A stretch of 64,000 nucleotides of DNA from Gordionus sp. m RMFG-2023 (lineage: Eukaryota > Nematomorpha > Gordioida > Chordodea > Parachordodidae). Below the pieces are notes generated by a model, which was given only the letters and a program-made list of their open reading frames with translations, did not search any database and was not told where the DNA came from. This document shows positions 12,312 to 23,181 of the stretch, piece by piece. Each line of letters begins with the position of its first letter. Position 1 is the stretch's first letter. The stretch is taken from assembly GCF_954871325.1 (NCBI RefSeq), contig NC_088775.1, positions 30,171,561-30,235,560 of the forward strand, written 5' to 3'. The translations under genes were made by a program, and so were the position numbers.

Positions 12312-14100
12312 CTTCTAATTCCTTTACATTTCCAAGTATTAGACGACACTCTTTACTTGCCCAAATGTCATATCTTAACATTTGTTTCACTGTTAACTGC
12401 TACTGGCCGTAGTTATACATTGTCGTCACAAGAAAGTAAATGTGCTACCGAAAAATTAGAATCTTTTAAAATGGAGTTGTATATTAGATTTTTAAATTTA
12501 AATTATATCAATGTTTTTAATATTTAGGGCGCCATATATGAAATGCACAAGATTCTGATTCATATATTCAAGAACTCGAAACTTAATTGAACATATTTTA
12601 TTAATATTATTCATTAAATATATGTTATATAATAAATTATAAATAAAGTAATAAATTGAATTTCTTTTATCGATAAACAATTTCTATAATTGAATGTAAG
12701 CCCCATTTATTGTTATTTTCACTTACAAGATGAATAATCCTATAATTTATATCAAATAGTTCAAGAAAAACTATTAAAAACTGATTAATATATAATTTTA
12801 TGTCCCCTATCGGGAAAATATTTATACACTTTTATAAACATTTTTATCGATTTTGAGAATGAAGATGGCCGCGTCCCAGATTATTTTTTTTTATAAATAT
12901 AAAGGAAGAGTTTAATAATGTCTACTAAAAAATTTCAAAAATTGAAGGTCGTATTATTTCCAAAAAATCGTTTTTAGTCCTTTATATATTAAATAAAATG
13001 ACCGGAAATTGGAAAAAAAAATAAATTTTTTTTTATCTAAAAGTAGAATATTTGTACGTAATTTTGATATTAGATTTGTTATTTACAATTATTAGTTTAT
13101 AAAATTTGCTTAATTGAATGAAGGCAGATAATGGTAAAAATACGTAATTTTTGCCACTTTGAACCCTAATATCTTCAAAAATATAAATGCTAGGAGGCTA
13201 AAATTTTGGCTATTTTTTAATTACATTGACCTTTCTTTGCTTACCAAATTTTAAAAAAATCGAAGGGGGTCGGCCAAATCGTGGTTGATTTGTCATGGAA
13301 TGACCCTAATTCTATTTAAATAATACTTGAAAACGTTTTAAAGAATTATGCTGGATGGATTGATTATTTTTTGTAAATGGAATAATATAAGTCAAAATTC
13401 TAAGATATTTTTATGTAAATGGATTAATATATTCCTAAATAATCAATAAAATTATTTTTGACTAATGGAGATAGAATAACCTCTAACTCAGGTAGCAAAA
13501 TATTTTAATGATTTAAAATGGTTTAACATTTCAATCAGAGATTTCATGGGGAGGCTTATGGCCCATGGGGTGCCAGGTATAATATTATTTCTAATGTTCC
13601 TGGGCCAGGCCAGGTTTTTGGATAAAAAGCCTAAAAAATTTTCATTTAAATTTAGCTTATTAAACTGTGACTAACTTAAAAATATATTGCGTTTTTTTCT
13701 TCTAATAATAATAAATTTCAGTATTACAAACAAAGTGATTGCCTAAATACACTGAAATATTGTTTATTTTCATTTAAAACAATAAATTAAAATTTTGGAT
13801 ATGTTTTGCAAAATTTTTGAAACTTATGATGGGTGGGTTTGATTTTTTTTATTAAATATGGACTGGGTATGCAAATTATTTTTACTACTGACCTGGCCTG
13901 GAGGCTGATGAATAAATCAAGGTCTACGAAGATCTAATTTCAATAATTGAATTATTTCATTTCTTGTCTGACTTTTTAAAGAATGGGCAAACCACAGATG
14001 TGCCTTACTTAAATCATTTGCAAAAAGATTCGTGATAATTGTTGGACATAAGGAAATAAAAAAAGCCATTGTGAAGTGTATATATAGGGGAAATATTAAT

Positions 14101-14460
14101 TAGTGATCTGCATCAGGCCTAATTTTTCAAGCCTGGCCCCGCTCGAAATTTTTTTTATAAAGTTTTGCCCAGCCGGAACCTGAAATTTGTTTTAAAAAAT
14201 TTTGCTGGCCCAGCCCGAATTTATTTAAATATAGAAATTAATTCTTATAATTACTCAAAATAAACGATATATGTTATATCGTTTATTTTCTATAAATAAA
14301 ATCACATATTTTTATTTTACATAAAAAATTCAACATAAAATTGATAAATTTTATAAAATTTTTAAGGACCAACCCGGCCCTGTAAAAAATATTAGGCCTA
14401 GCCCGAAGCCCGTTTGGGCCAGATTCGGGTCAGGTACAGGCCTACTTTTGTTGATCTCTA
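14101..14460. mobile_element. TAGAGATCTGCA-family hAT MITE
   Basis: The 360-bp element runs from TAGTGATCTGCATCAGGCC to GTTGATCTCTA, with a perfect 8-bp duplication ATATTAAT at 14093-14100 and 14461-14468. Internally it aligns with 11925-12311 and 63421-63788, sharing the TATAGAAATTAA and ATAAAATCACATATTT blocks. It lies in TRIM intron 6. Confidence 0.92.
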
Positions 14461-14547
14461 ATATTAATCCATTTCCGTTGTTATCTTGAATTAAATTTAC
14501 TATATTTTTGGGATTTTTTAAGAACCCATTATCAAAAATATACGTTA

Positions 14548-14989
14548 CTAGCTATTAGGCCATCAAGAATGACGAGGTATAAGAATTTTCTCATTTATTC
14601 AATGATGGGTGACAAATGAATTACGCCTTTATTTGATGATGGATGAATCTGAAATTTTCCTAAATTATGAGGTGTTATTCAGAAATTTATATTTATTTAG
14701 ATAAGGAGTTATTCTAAAATTTTGCATACTTTCTATAAAAATATGTTAATGTTTAGCAAGAATATATATTTTAGATTATAAATTACAAATACAAATGAAT
14801 AAAAATTTAGTTTAATATATTTTTGATAGTGCACATAAATTAAAATTACTAAATATATACTCCCGTTAACATATTTTATAATAATGGAAAATTTTAAAAT
14901 AACCCCTTATCTAAATAAATTTCTGAATAACACCTCATAAGATAAGAAAATTTCTGAATCCCCGTTATTCTTGACAAGCTATCAGCTAG
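14548..14989. mobile_element. MITE with about 100-bp TIRs and TA duplication
   Basis: The left arm CTAGCTATTAGG.CATCAAGAAT and right arm ATTCTTGACAAGCTATCAGCTAG are inverted. Pairing continues inward for about 100 bp, for example TGAGGTGTTATTCAGAAATT against AATTTCTGAATAACACCTCA. TA flanks both ends (14546-14547 and 14990-14991). The TA target suggests a Tc1/mariner-type non-autonomous element. No coding. Confidence 0.7.
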
Positions 14990-15121
14990 TATGTGATAAA
15001 GGCCCATCCCAGGAAAAAATATTTTCGTCTAACAAAAAAAACGATATAAAATTTTCATCTGCTGGTAAGGGGCCAAAGCAACCTTAAAATTCTACAAATT
15101 TAATAGTAAATAACGACTGAC

Positions 15122-15357
15122 CTATCCTCGTAATTTTCCAACAGTTTTTTTACATCGTGGAATGCTTCCATAACCTTGAGCTCATATGAGGTATGCATGT
15201 GCGCCAGTTCTTCAAGGGCGGCACTAAAATATTGATCCACTAAATCCTTACATGACTCTCGAGCTTCCTCTAGCCCCCGTTTGGCCGTCTCCTGCTGACT
15301 GTCCAGTGTAAAGAGCTTGTTCTCATACTGGCACACCTTTCCCTCTAGCAAACGCAT
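15122..15357 (-). CDS. TRIM-type gene, exon 6 (coiled coil)
   Basis: The acceptor is TTATGCCAG|ATG and the donor GATAG|GTCAGT, a strong consensus. It gives 78 codons plus 2 nt: MRLLEGKVCQYENKLFTLDS, then QQETAKRGLEEARESCKDLV, and on to ...EAFHDVKKLLENYED. This is a long amphipathic, heptad-like helix, the B-box C-terminal coiled coil that drives antiparallel TRIM dimers. The initial ATG is an internal codon and not the protein start, because exon 5 joins upstream in phase 0. The intron before it holds a MITE at 15629-15822. Confidence 0.85.
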
Positions 15358-15628
15358 CTGGCATAAGTTTTTGCAAAATTAACATAATATAGTTGAACAT
15401 TTTATTTTCAATAATGGCATTATGATTTAAATTTAAGTCTCAGCATGATCGTGTTCAAAAAAAATTTTAAAGGTGGCAAATATAATATTATTTCTAAATT
15501 AAAAGTCAAAAAATAATCGTCTAGCAATCAAAAATTATTATATATAAAATATAAAAAAAATTTCTAATGTAAAATTAAGCTTATTATATAAAACATATTA
15601 TGGAATAAGCCATTTTATTAGTTATCGG

Positions 15629-15822
15629 TAGTGTTGTAAAAACGGCCCAATTAAGATTAAAGCCAAGTAATATTATGCAAGTCTCAGAATTTGGCAAATA
15701 GAGGTTCAAACCTTTCTGTCACCTATGAGCAAAATATACAAGATTACATAAAATTATTTTGGCTAAAATCTTAATTGGGTCGTTTTAAAAAATCGACACA
15801 AATAAGGTCGTTATAACCACTA
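15629..15822. mobile_element. TAGTGTTGTTAAA-family MITE, decayed
   Basis: The ends are TAGTGTTGTAAAAACGGCCC and the inverse ending in CACTA. Flanks GTTATCGG and GTTATTTA retain only the first five bases of the presumed 8-bp duplication. The central ATGAGCAAAATAT..GATT block is shared with copies at 38378, 49083 and elsewhere. It lies in the TRIM intron between exons 5 and 6. Confidence 0.75.
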
Positions 15823-15992
15823 GTTATTTAAATGAGTTTTTATGGTCCGACAAAAAAAAACTAGTAACCCTACAATGAGAACAAATATTTTTTATAAGTT
15901 AAATTTATAAGCTATTTTAATTATTATTTAACCAATGGATTAAAATTTTACTCATAAATATAATTAGACAAAAAATCATAATTAGTTTTTAC

Positions 15993-16121
15993 TTTTTCAG
16001 TTGCTGTATCAATGTCTTGTAAAAGATCTTTCTTATGCTTGTCCTCTAAATTTGAATCTAACAAAAGACAGATATGCTGAGGAGGTTGATGTATTTCAAG
16101 GCATTGCAGACATATAAGGAA
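15993..16121 (-). CDS. TRIM-type gene, exon 5 (second half of B-box 2, start of coiled coil)
   Basis: The exon is exactly 43 codons, phase 0 on both sides (acceptor TTTTTAAAG, donor GAAAAA|GTAAAA). It reads FLICLQCLEIHQPPQHICLL and on to ...DIDTATEKVK. Joined to exon 4 this gives CDSCQFLICLQCLEIH, the C-x2-C-x4-C-x2-C zinc-ligand spacing of a type-2 B-box. The spacing confirms the splice choice. The second half begins the helical coiled coil. Confidence 0.87.
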
Positions 16122-16212
16122 CTTTAAAAATATGACAAGCATTGTTTAAATTAGTTTAATAATTCCATATTATGTTTTAATAATGATTTCGATAAATATG
16201 ATTGATAAAAAC

Positions 16213-16351
16213 CTGACATGAATCGCAATAGTATTTCACTCTTTCACCTGGGTGTTCATTACAATGCACCACACATTTGAGGCTATTAACCAATGCAACA
16301 ACGTCTTTATCACTATGGCAATTTTTATGGTCCAATTTTTTCGCTATACCA
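16213..16351 (-). CDS. TRIM-type gene, exon 4 (first half of B-box 2)
   Basis: One split-codon nucleotide plus 46 codons, from GIAKKLDHKNCHSDKDVV to ...CNEHPGERVKYYCDSCQ. C..H and CDSC are the first zinc ligands of B-box 2. The acceptor TATTAG|T and donor TCAG|GTTTTT preserve phase with exon 3 (AA + T) and exon 5 (phase 0). Confidence 0.87.
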
Positions 16352-16611
16352 CTAATATTTTAATTTTAATATAATAATTGATAAAATGAGAAAAGGTAAA
16401 GGTTATTTTTTAAATTAAGACAGTGTAAAAAAGGTGAAACTATAACTCAAAAATTTTATTATTGTGGAGAATGTTATCAATCTCTAAACTTATAAAAATT
16501 GTGGTATGTTCCAAAGATGCAATTTTATAAATAAATGATTACTGCATTTTCAGTTATAAGTGTAACAGAAAAAAAGGTATTAGGTATAAATAGGAAAGGT
16601 TTAGGTCATAC

Positions 16612-17056
16612 TTAATCTTAGGAGCCGACTCTGCGTCACCACTATCACCATGATCGCTCTCGCTAGCAAAGGATTTGAGAGACTTACCATTAGCTTCTTC
16701 ATCACGCAAAACTAAAGAGGACGAAGTGGACGAGGCTTGTGATTCACTTTCTTTTATAGTTGGTGCTTCCAATACATCATCAAAATGATTTGGATTTTCT
16801 TCACCATCACTTTTAGGAGTTGAAACTGTTGTGCCAGTAAGGCGATTGAGGGCTGCACGAATTTCTGCAAACATCATGACTCTGTGATTTTCAAAACATC
16901 GCATATACTGGTGAGCGCGCACACATGCTGGGCATAGATAGGCCCCACAGTCTACGCAACGACCAACAGCCACCTTGTCCTGGTCCCCATGAAGCATCAG
17001 ACTCAAAACTATTTTGCAGCTAGTGCAATATATCGAATGTTGTTCATTGCTCTTCT
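16612..17056 (-). CDS. TRIM-type gene, exon 3 (B-box 1)
   Basis: The exon begins after an ACCAG acceptor (2 nt, then KSNEQHSIYCTSCK) and ends at AA|GTATGA. B-box 1 reads YCTSCKIV...GRCVDCGAYLCPACVRAHQYMRCFENHRV, with ligands C-C-C-C-C-C-H-H in order. The YLC..CV.AH..M.CF..H.V pattern is what I know from brat/mei-P26-type TRIM-NHL proteins. After the box come an amphipathic stretch and a long acidic Ser-rich linker (SESQASSTSSSLVLRDEE). The exon is clearly GC-richer than its surroundings. The 5' phase fits exon 2 (G + AG = Glu), 16.9 kb upstream. Confidence 0.9.
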
Positions 17057-19621
17057 CTGGTGAATTAAATAATTTAAATTTTGTTCATATTAATTACTAA
17101 TCTTGCTAAAGTTACTTTTTGAAAAGTAAATAGTCACAAGTTATTTCGTAAAAATCGCAATGCGTGATTGTTTTTAATAAATACTTAAGAAAAAGTCATA
17201 AATTATATATCATTTTATATCCTTTAAAATTCTATATCGGAAAATGTCAAAAAACTATAAAATTCTAAGTGTTTTCTTATTTCTGGTAAAAATTAACATT
17301 GAGAAGGAATTTTTTAAGTGTTGATATTGACTAGGAATGTTTAGAACCTTGATATTTAACTGATTAATCAAGAAAATTGATAGCTATTTTTATTTAAATT
17401 TTTAATAAAAATATATAATATAGACGGCATTACATTTAAAAATCATTATAATATATATAAAAAATATGTATTGTATTAATATTAAAATAAAAATAAAAAA
17501 AATCATTGAGTATAACTAGACCTGTGTGCCGACTGCTTTACCAGCGACGTTTCATTGTTTAAAACGATCTGCTGGTGGCGGTACACTGATTTAGACGCCG
17601 CCACAAATCGGCAGCGACATAGTGGCATCAAATATTTTTCTAACTTAAATTTTTAATTAAAATTTTAAATTTATTGGAAACACTGTTAAATAAAAGTTTT
17701 ACTTTATTATGTAAATTTAGAATTAAAATATAACTATAATTTAGCGATTTTATTAAGTTTTTAGTATCATGTATAATTATTATTTTACTTAAATTTATAG
17801 GACATATGATGATCTTTTAGAATTCAGAGTAAGCCCAGCTATGGAAAATACATACACGTTGGGTGACACAGGATATTTCTGGCTAATATTAAAAGTTTAG
17901 GAAGATCCAATGCTCTTCTTATCTTCCAAAAAAGACATATTTTATCTATAAGGCAAAAATAATGAATAACACCTTTTTTAAGACTAGTTAAATAGTTTTG
18001 TTGTTCCAGAATCTTGTAATAAATTGATGAATGCAAGGTAGCTAATATCTTAAGTCACATTTTTAATTCGTCCATGTAAGGCAATAGAGAGGTAGCCTTC
18101 ATTTTTATCAAGTGTTATTTGCAAGCATGTTACAAAAGGGGTCATTCCATGTCAAATGAGCAAAAAAATCAAGATTTTCGGCCGACCCCATTCAATTTCA
18201 ATAAAAAGCTGTAGATTGGTTATATATGTTCCCATTAGATCATAAATGAAATTTTAGCGCATTAGCAATTATATTAGAGGAGATAATCGGGGTTAAAGGT
18301 CCAAAAAACGTCTTTTTTTGCTTTTTACTGATGTTAAATAATTAGTTTTTAATTTAAAACTAAATATGATCAAATATTGAATCTAATATCAATAGCTAAG
18401 TTAATAATTGTTAATTATGGCAAAAACATCAAAACTAATTTTTTTTTTAAATATGGGTCATCTTATGGTCAGTTGAAAATTTGAAATTAATATTTCGAAA
18501 TGAATATGATCTCCAATTTTTAATTTTTTTAAGAAATATTATCCTTTTACTATTTTTTTAATAATTTCTTCAACAATTAGCATGGCTGGATATTTATTTA
18601 AAAAAATATTGCTATTTTTATACTTTAAAAAAAATAGATGGCACTATATATAATAGTTTTAATATGTTAAAATTTATTTTTTTATTGATTAAAAATATTT
18701 TAATGTAAAATATATCATAAAATTCGATTATTTAACTTTGTAAACCTTATTCCCCTGATATATTCGCAGGAAAAAAAAATTTAATAATTTTTTTAATATT
18801 TCAATGTAAATTAAAAATAATTAAAAAATCCGACTAACATGAGAACAAAAAAGCTGGATTAAAGGAGTGCAGGAAAATTATTAAGGAAAAAATCGAAAAT
18901 CACATAATTACCAGGCCTACCCGGCCTACCCTTCATTCCCCCCCCAGACTAAGTCATACCCATCAAGATAAAAAGAATGTTATGAACTTGTCATTAACCA
19001 GAAAATTTCAAAGATTTTTAAAAAAATTTTAAGCAAAACAAAAAATTAACTAGTTATAAAATTTTGGGTATCAAATGAATTTGAGCATTCTCTATAAAAT
19101 TTTTGATCAAAGTTTTTGAATTTTGAACATATATGTTTAACACTGAAAAAATTAATAAAAGTAAGTCAGCTGTTTTTATCTTTTCTTAAAATTATTAAAA
19201 ATAAACTGATTAGCAAAATTAATTAGCGAATTTAATCGATAAATCACAGTTGCTAAAAATAAAAATTGATTTCTTTAATATTTTTTCACAAACACCGATT
19301 CATTTCTTTAACATTTTTCTAATTTAAAAAAAAACTAATTTTTTATATTTTTACTTGTCGTTAAAAATAAATAAATTTTTCTAAATGAAACCTTTAAAAG
19401 ATAAGCTTAAGTGTTGCAATCCACTGAATAAACCAAAACATAAAAATTTTAAAAAAAATTTAAGATCAGTTCTTCCATGGATGCTTAATATAAATAAAAT
19501 AATGATTTATATCTTCAACAAAAAATATGTAATTCGTGCCGATACCAGTTAAGTAAAATTAGTCCACACATTCCCGAAGAATTTATATCCCCAATAACCC
19601 ATAATCAGGATGTTGAAACTA

Positions 19622-22085
19622 TTAACCCTGTATTGCATACTGTGTATCTCAAGCCACATACCACAAATTATATAATAAATATTTTATAAATAAATTTTAA
19701 ATCAATTGCATGGTGTGTATTTGAAGCCATATTCTATATCTTCGATTGGAATTTTAATTTGGGCCACGTGATCTATTATTTATTTTTAATTTCGCATTTT
19801 ATTAAACCCTATTTTTAAAAATGGCTATTTTTTATAAAATTTTTCTTCTCAATTTTCTACACATCGTAAAAGGATAAATAATATATTTGACAAATTTCAA
19901 AACATTAAAATTAGATAAATAAAAGGTAAAAATTAATGTTTATGAAATTATTTTATATATATTTATTATTTTTGATAATTATATTTTGTAATAATCATAC
20001 GTTGCTTTAAAGACACATTATGCAAATAAGGTATTTTATTTGAGTTTTATATTTTTAGAATTATGAATTGTGGTACCATACCTAATGATAGTGAAGATTC
20101 AAATTTAAGTGAATCGTCTGATGAGGAGTTTCTGTCAACCCAAAATAATGATTTAGGTATATTTAAAATGTATGCTCTTATATAATCTATAAATATCTAG
20201 ATTTCAATGAGAGTGATGAATCGGAAGAGGATGAAAATATAAATAATGAAAAAGGAATCGTGAGAAAAATGATTTGGAAAAATTGCTTAACTAATTTACC
20301 ATTAGTTATTCCAAAGTGGAAAGGAGAAAACCCAACGGTTGATAAAGTAAAAAAACCAATGGATTATTATAATACATATCTCAATGATTTATTACCTCTA
20401 ATTGTTTACGAATCAAATTTATATGCAATTCAATGTAATTCCAACAAACCTTTGAATTTATCGATAGATGAATTAGAAAAATTTATATGAATTATTTTTT
20501 ACATGTCAATTATTAAACTTCCCAGAGCACGTCTCTACTGGGCCACCAATACAAGACAGGCCAAGGTGGCTGATGTCATGACCCTAAATCGCTGGGAACA
20601 AATCAAATCATTCATTCATATAAATGATAATGACAAATTTATTCCACTTGGAAGTGAGGGCCATGACCCACTTCATAAAATTAGACCCTTGATAACTATA
20701 ACCAATAATATACTAAAATCTTTATCGATAGGGGAAAATATTTGCGTAGATGAGCAAATAATTCCATACAAAGGGATGAGCAGATTAAAGCAATATAACC
20801 CCCAAAAGCCCAAAAAATGGGGCTATAAAGTCTTTCTACTATGCGGAGATGATGGCCTTCTCCATAATTTTGAAGTATACTCTGGGAAAATACTACCAGC
20901 GGAAGGATTGCCTGATGTTGGAGCAAGTGGCAATGCTGTGCTACGTTTAATTTCTTATATACCACAGCAAATTAATTATAAATTATTTTTTGATAACTGG
21001 TTTTGTTCACCAAATTTGCAAGTCGTACTCGCTCAAAGAGGGATATTTTGCGCGGCCACGGTCAGAGGTAATCGACTACCAAATATCAACTTCCCAACAG
21101 ATAAGGAGTTGAAAAAAAAAGGACGAGGATTTTTTGTTTCAAAAAAAAACAATAATAAACGGGGTTGAATTAAATTCAGTGAAGTGGCACGACAATCGTG
21201 CTGTGACCTTATTGAGCACTTTTGTAGGTGCACATCCTCTTATCGATTGCGAAAGATATGATAGAAAAAAAAAGGATAAAATAATGATAAAATGTCCAAA
21301 CATTGTTAAAGTTTATAATAAATCAATGGGAGGTGTAGATCTTATGGATTCTTTACTTTCATTATATAGAATTCATACCAAATCAAGAAAATGGTACCAT
21401 CGAATTTTATTTCATGTATTCGACATGTTACTTATAAATTCTTGGTTGCTATACAAACGGGATTATAATAGTATATCAATAGCAGGCAAGGATCGATTAA
21501 GTTTGTACAATTTCAAAATTTCGGTGGCGGAAGTCCTTTGCAAATATGGCAAATGCACTTCAAACAATATTCCAAAACGAAAATCAGTTCAAACTGGTTA
21601 TCGGGAAAAATGTAAAAAAGGACCAGCTCAATATTTACCACTTCAAGAGGTTAGGAAAGACCTCACGGCTCATTGGCCAAAATATAATGATAAGAAGGGT
21701 AGATGTAAAATGCCAGGATGCTTATTTATAACAAAAGTATCTTGCAAAAAATGTGGTGTATATTTATGTTTTACGCCCACAAATAATTGTTTTATAGATT
21801 TTCATGAAAATTAAAATGTTTAAACCTTTAATATTTGTTATATTTAAATAAAATTTTATATATTTATAGTTTAAAGTACAATAAAAATTATTGTGGAAAT
21901 AATTGAAATTTGTATCCTTAATTGCATAATGTGTATTTAAATCCACATACCGTTCATCTTCTAAGAAATTTAGAATTTTTTTTAAAAAAGTGAGCCATGA
22001 GATTATCAATAGTATCTAGAGAAATAAAAAATCTAGTTTGCCAAAAAAAAATTATTCTAACATAGTACATGCAATACAGGGTTAA
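19622..22085 (+). mobile_element. Complete piggyBac-type transposon
   Basis: TTAA flanks both ends (19622-19625 and 22082-22085). The terminal 13 bp CCCTGTATTGCAT are perfectly inverted. Internal 30-bp repeats of the form ATTGCAT..TGTGTAT....CCACAT lie near 19630, 19704 and 21921, all in the same orientation. They are probable transposase-binding subterminal repeats. The element is inserted in the transposase frame of Sola-like copy 2. With one TTAA removed, the surrounding frame reads straight through (ETIN/NETLHN). Confidence 0.95.
20063..21814 (+). pseudogene. piggyBac transposase, nearly intact, with a small intron
   Basis: Cut-and-paste transposase acting at TTAA sites. ATG 20063 opens an acidic N-terminus (DSEDSNLSESSDEEF). 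A 44-bp intron (GTATAT...ATCTAG, 20157-20200) must be removed to stay open. The DDE core is visible: VDEQIIPYKGMSRLKQY (first Asp), LFFDNWFCS (second) and MGGVDLMDSLLSLYRI (third), followed by KWYHRILFHVFDM. The C-terminal cysteine-rich zinc domain (GRCKMPGCL...CKKCGVYLC) is present. Breaks: one in-frame TGA at 20488-20490 and one frame change at a nine-A run near 21139-21147. Length and domain order are otherwise normal for the family. The few breaks suggest a young copy or homopolymer sequencing error. Confidence 0.9.
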
Positions 22086-22482
22086 TGAAACATTACACAA
22101 TATAGGAGAATCACCAATTAAAAGAAAACGTTTATAGGAGAAAAAATATCCTAAAAATAAAATTCAAAAGATTGAAAAAGCAATAAAGAGTAAGGTTTTA
22201 GAAATATCTGATTCCGAGATTGATAGTCCAATGAAAGAGGAAATTCTTATTATATTAAAGGATAACTTTGATACATTATCAAAAAATCAACAATATCAAA
22301 TTCTTACAATTTTGCCTCAAAGATGGAGTGTAAATAAAATTCAAAAGGAATTCAACGTAACATCATACATGGCAAGAAAATCTAAAATGGTGGTAAAAGA
22401 ATCGGGAATTCTTTCATTCCCAAAACATAAGGCAGGAAAGACACTAAACGAAAAAACATTTAAACTCGTCAAGGATTTTTAT

Positions 22483-23181
22483 TAGGGATGTACCGATATT
22501 TTATATCGGATCGGATCGGGCCGATATTTCGCTCATTTTAAAATATCGGTTATCGGCAAATATTATAAAATTTTCCGATCCGATATAAAATGGCGCTTTT
22601 AACAAAATTTAAAAAAAATTATATCTAAAAAACCATTTATTTTTATAAATAAAATCGAAATACATTTTTATGTTTAATTTTTTTAATAGAAATAATTAGT
22701 TAATAAACATTCTGCAATATAGTTATTTTTTTTCGCATTCTGTTTAAAAAGTGTTCATTAATCTCTTCAGTATCTGTTTTTAGTGATGCTAGTGATATTA
22801 ACAGTCCCCATCACCGCCGACATATCTCTGATATAAAAAGAAATCTTCGATATATTAATTTTAAATATTAATTTCAAATTTCATAATATATTTTTTTATT
22901 ACTAATTATGTAAATAGATTAATGTTATTACTTATTATATAAATAATAGCAATTGAATTGAATATAAACTATAACTAACCATTATAATATATTTAAATGA
23001 CATATGTTATGGTATAGTAAAATTATAGATGTTGTACTAATAAAAAGTATATTAAAAATTATAACCGGTATCTTTGCAGAATACAAAACTCGATATGATA
23101 TCGGATCGGTTATCGGCCGATATCAATTTAATATCTGAAATATCGGATCGGCCTCCAAAAAGTGGTATCGGTACACCCCTA
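22483..23181. mobile_element. TAGGGATGTACCGATA hAT MITE in the transposase frame
   Basis: The ends TAGGGATGTACCGATA and TATCGGTACACCCCTA are inverted, and ATTTTTAT is duplicated exactly (22475-22482 and 23182-23189). The element is 699 bp, with repeated ATCGGATCGG motifs in both arms and no coding. It interrupts the transposase of Sola-like copy 2 between KDFY and SSDE. Related fragments lie near 26915-26985, 53119-53740 and 63338-63420. Confidence 0.93.

Larger units (their letters stand above)
9316..13306 (+). mobile_element. Sola-like DNA transposon, copy 1 (long TIRs)
   Basis: The ends are GGGTCATTCC and GGAATGACCC, flanked by TAAT on both sides (9312-9315 and 13307-13310). The inverted repeats are very long, about 780 bp each (to about 10095 and from about 12527). 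They match by eye almost throughout, including the inner block ATATGAATCAGAATCTTGTG. Between them lies a decayed transposase in plus orientation. A MITE sits at 11925-12311. The copy is 3,991 bp with that insert. Superfamily placement is tentative and rests on the 4-bp duplication and the DD-type transposase. Confidence 0.8.
6519..15121 (-). other. TRIM gene intron 6 (8.6 kb, transposon-filled)
   Basis: This intron lies between the two coiled-coil exons. It contains the Sola-like copy at 9316-13306, MITEs at 11925-12311, 14101-14460 and 14548-14989, and decayed GGCC-rich MITE debris near 7030-7330 and 13540-13930. A short tandem duplication of T/A runs lies near 9170-9240. No further exon is needed: exons 6 and 7 join in phase. 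Confidence 0.7.

Noticed and set aside
17521-17635. Extra TRIM exon in the GC-rich island
   Set aside because: Exons 2 and 3 already join in phase without it, no good splice acceptor precedes it, and part of it recurs near 43.6 kb.
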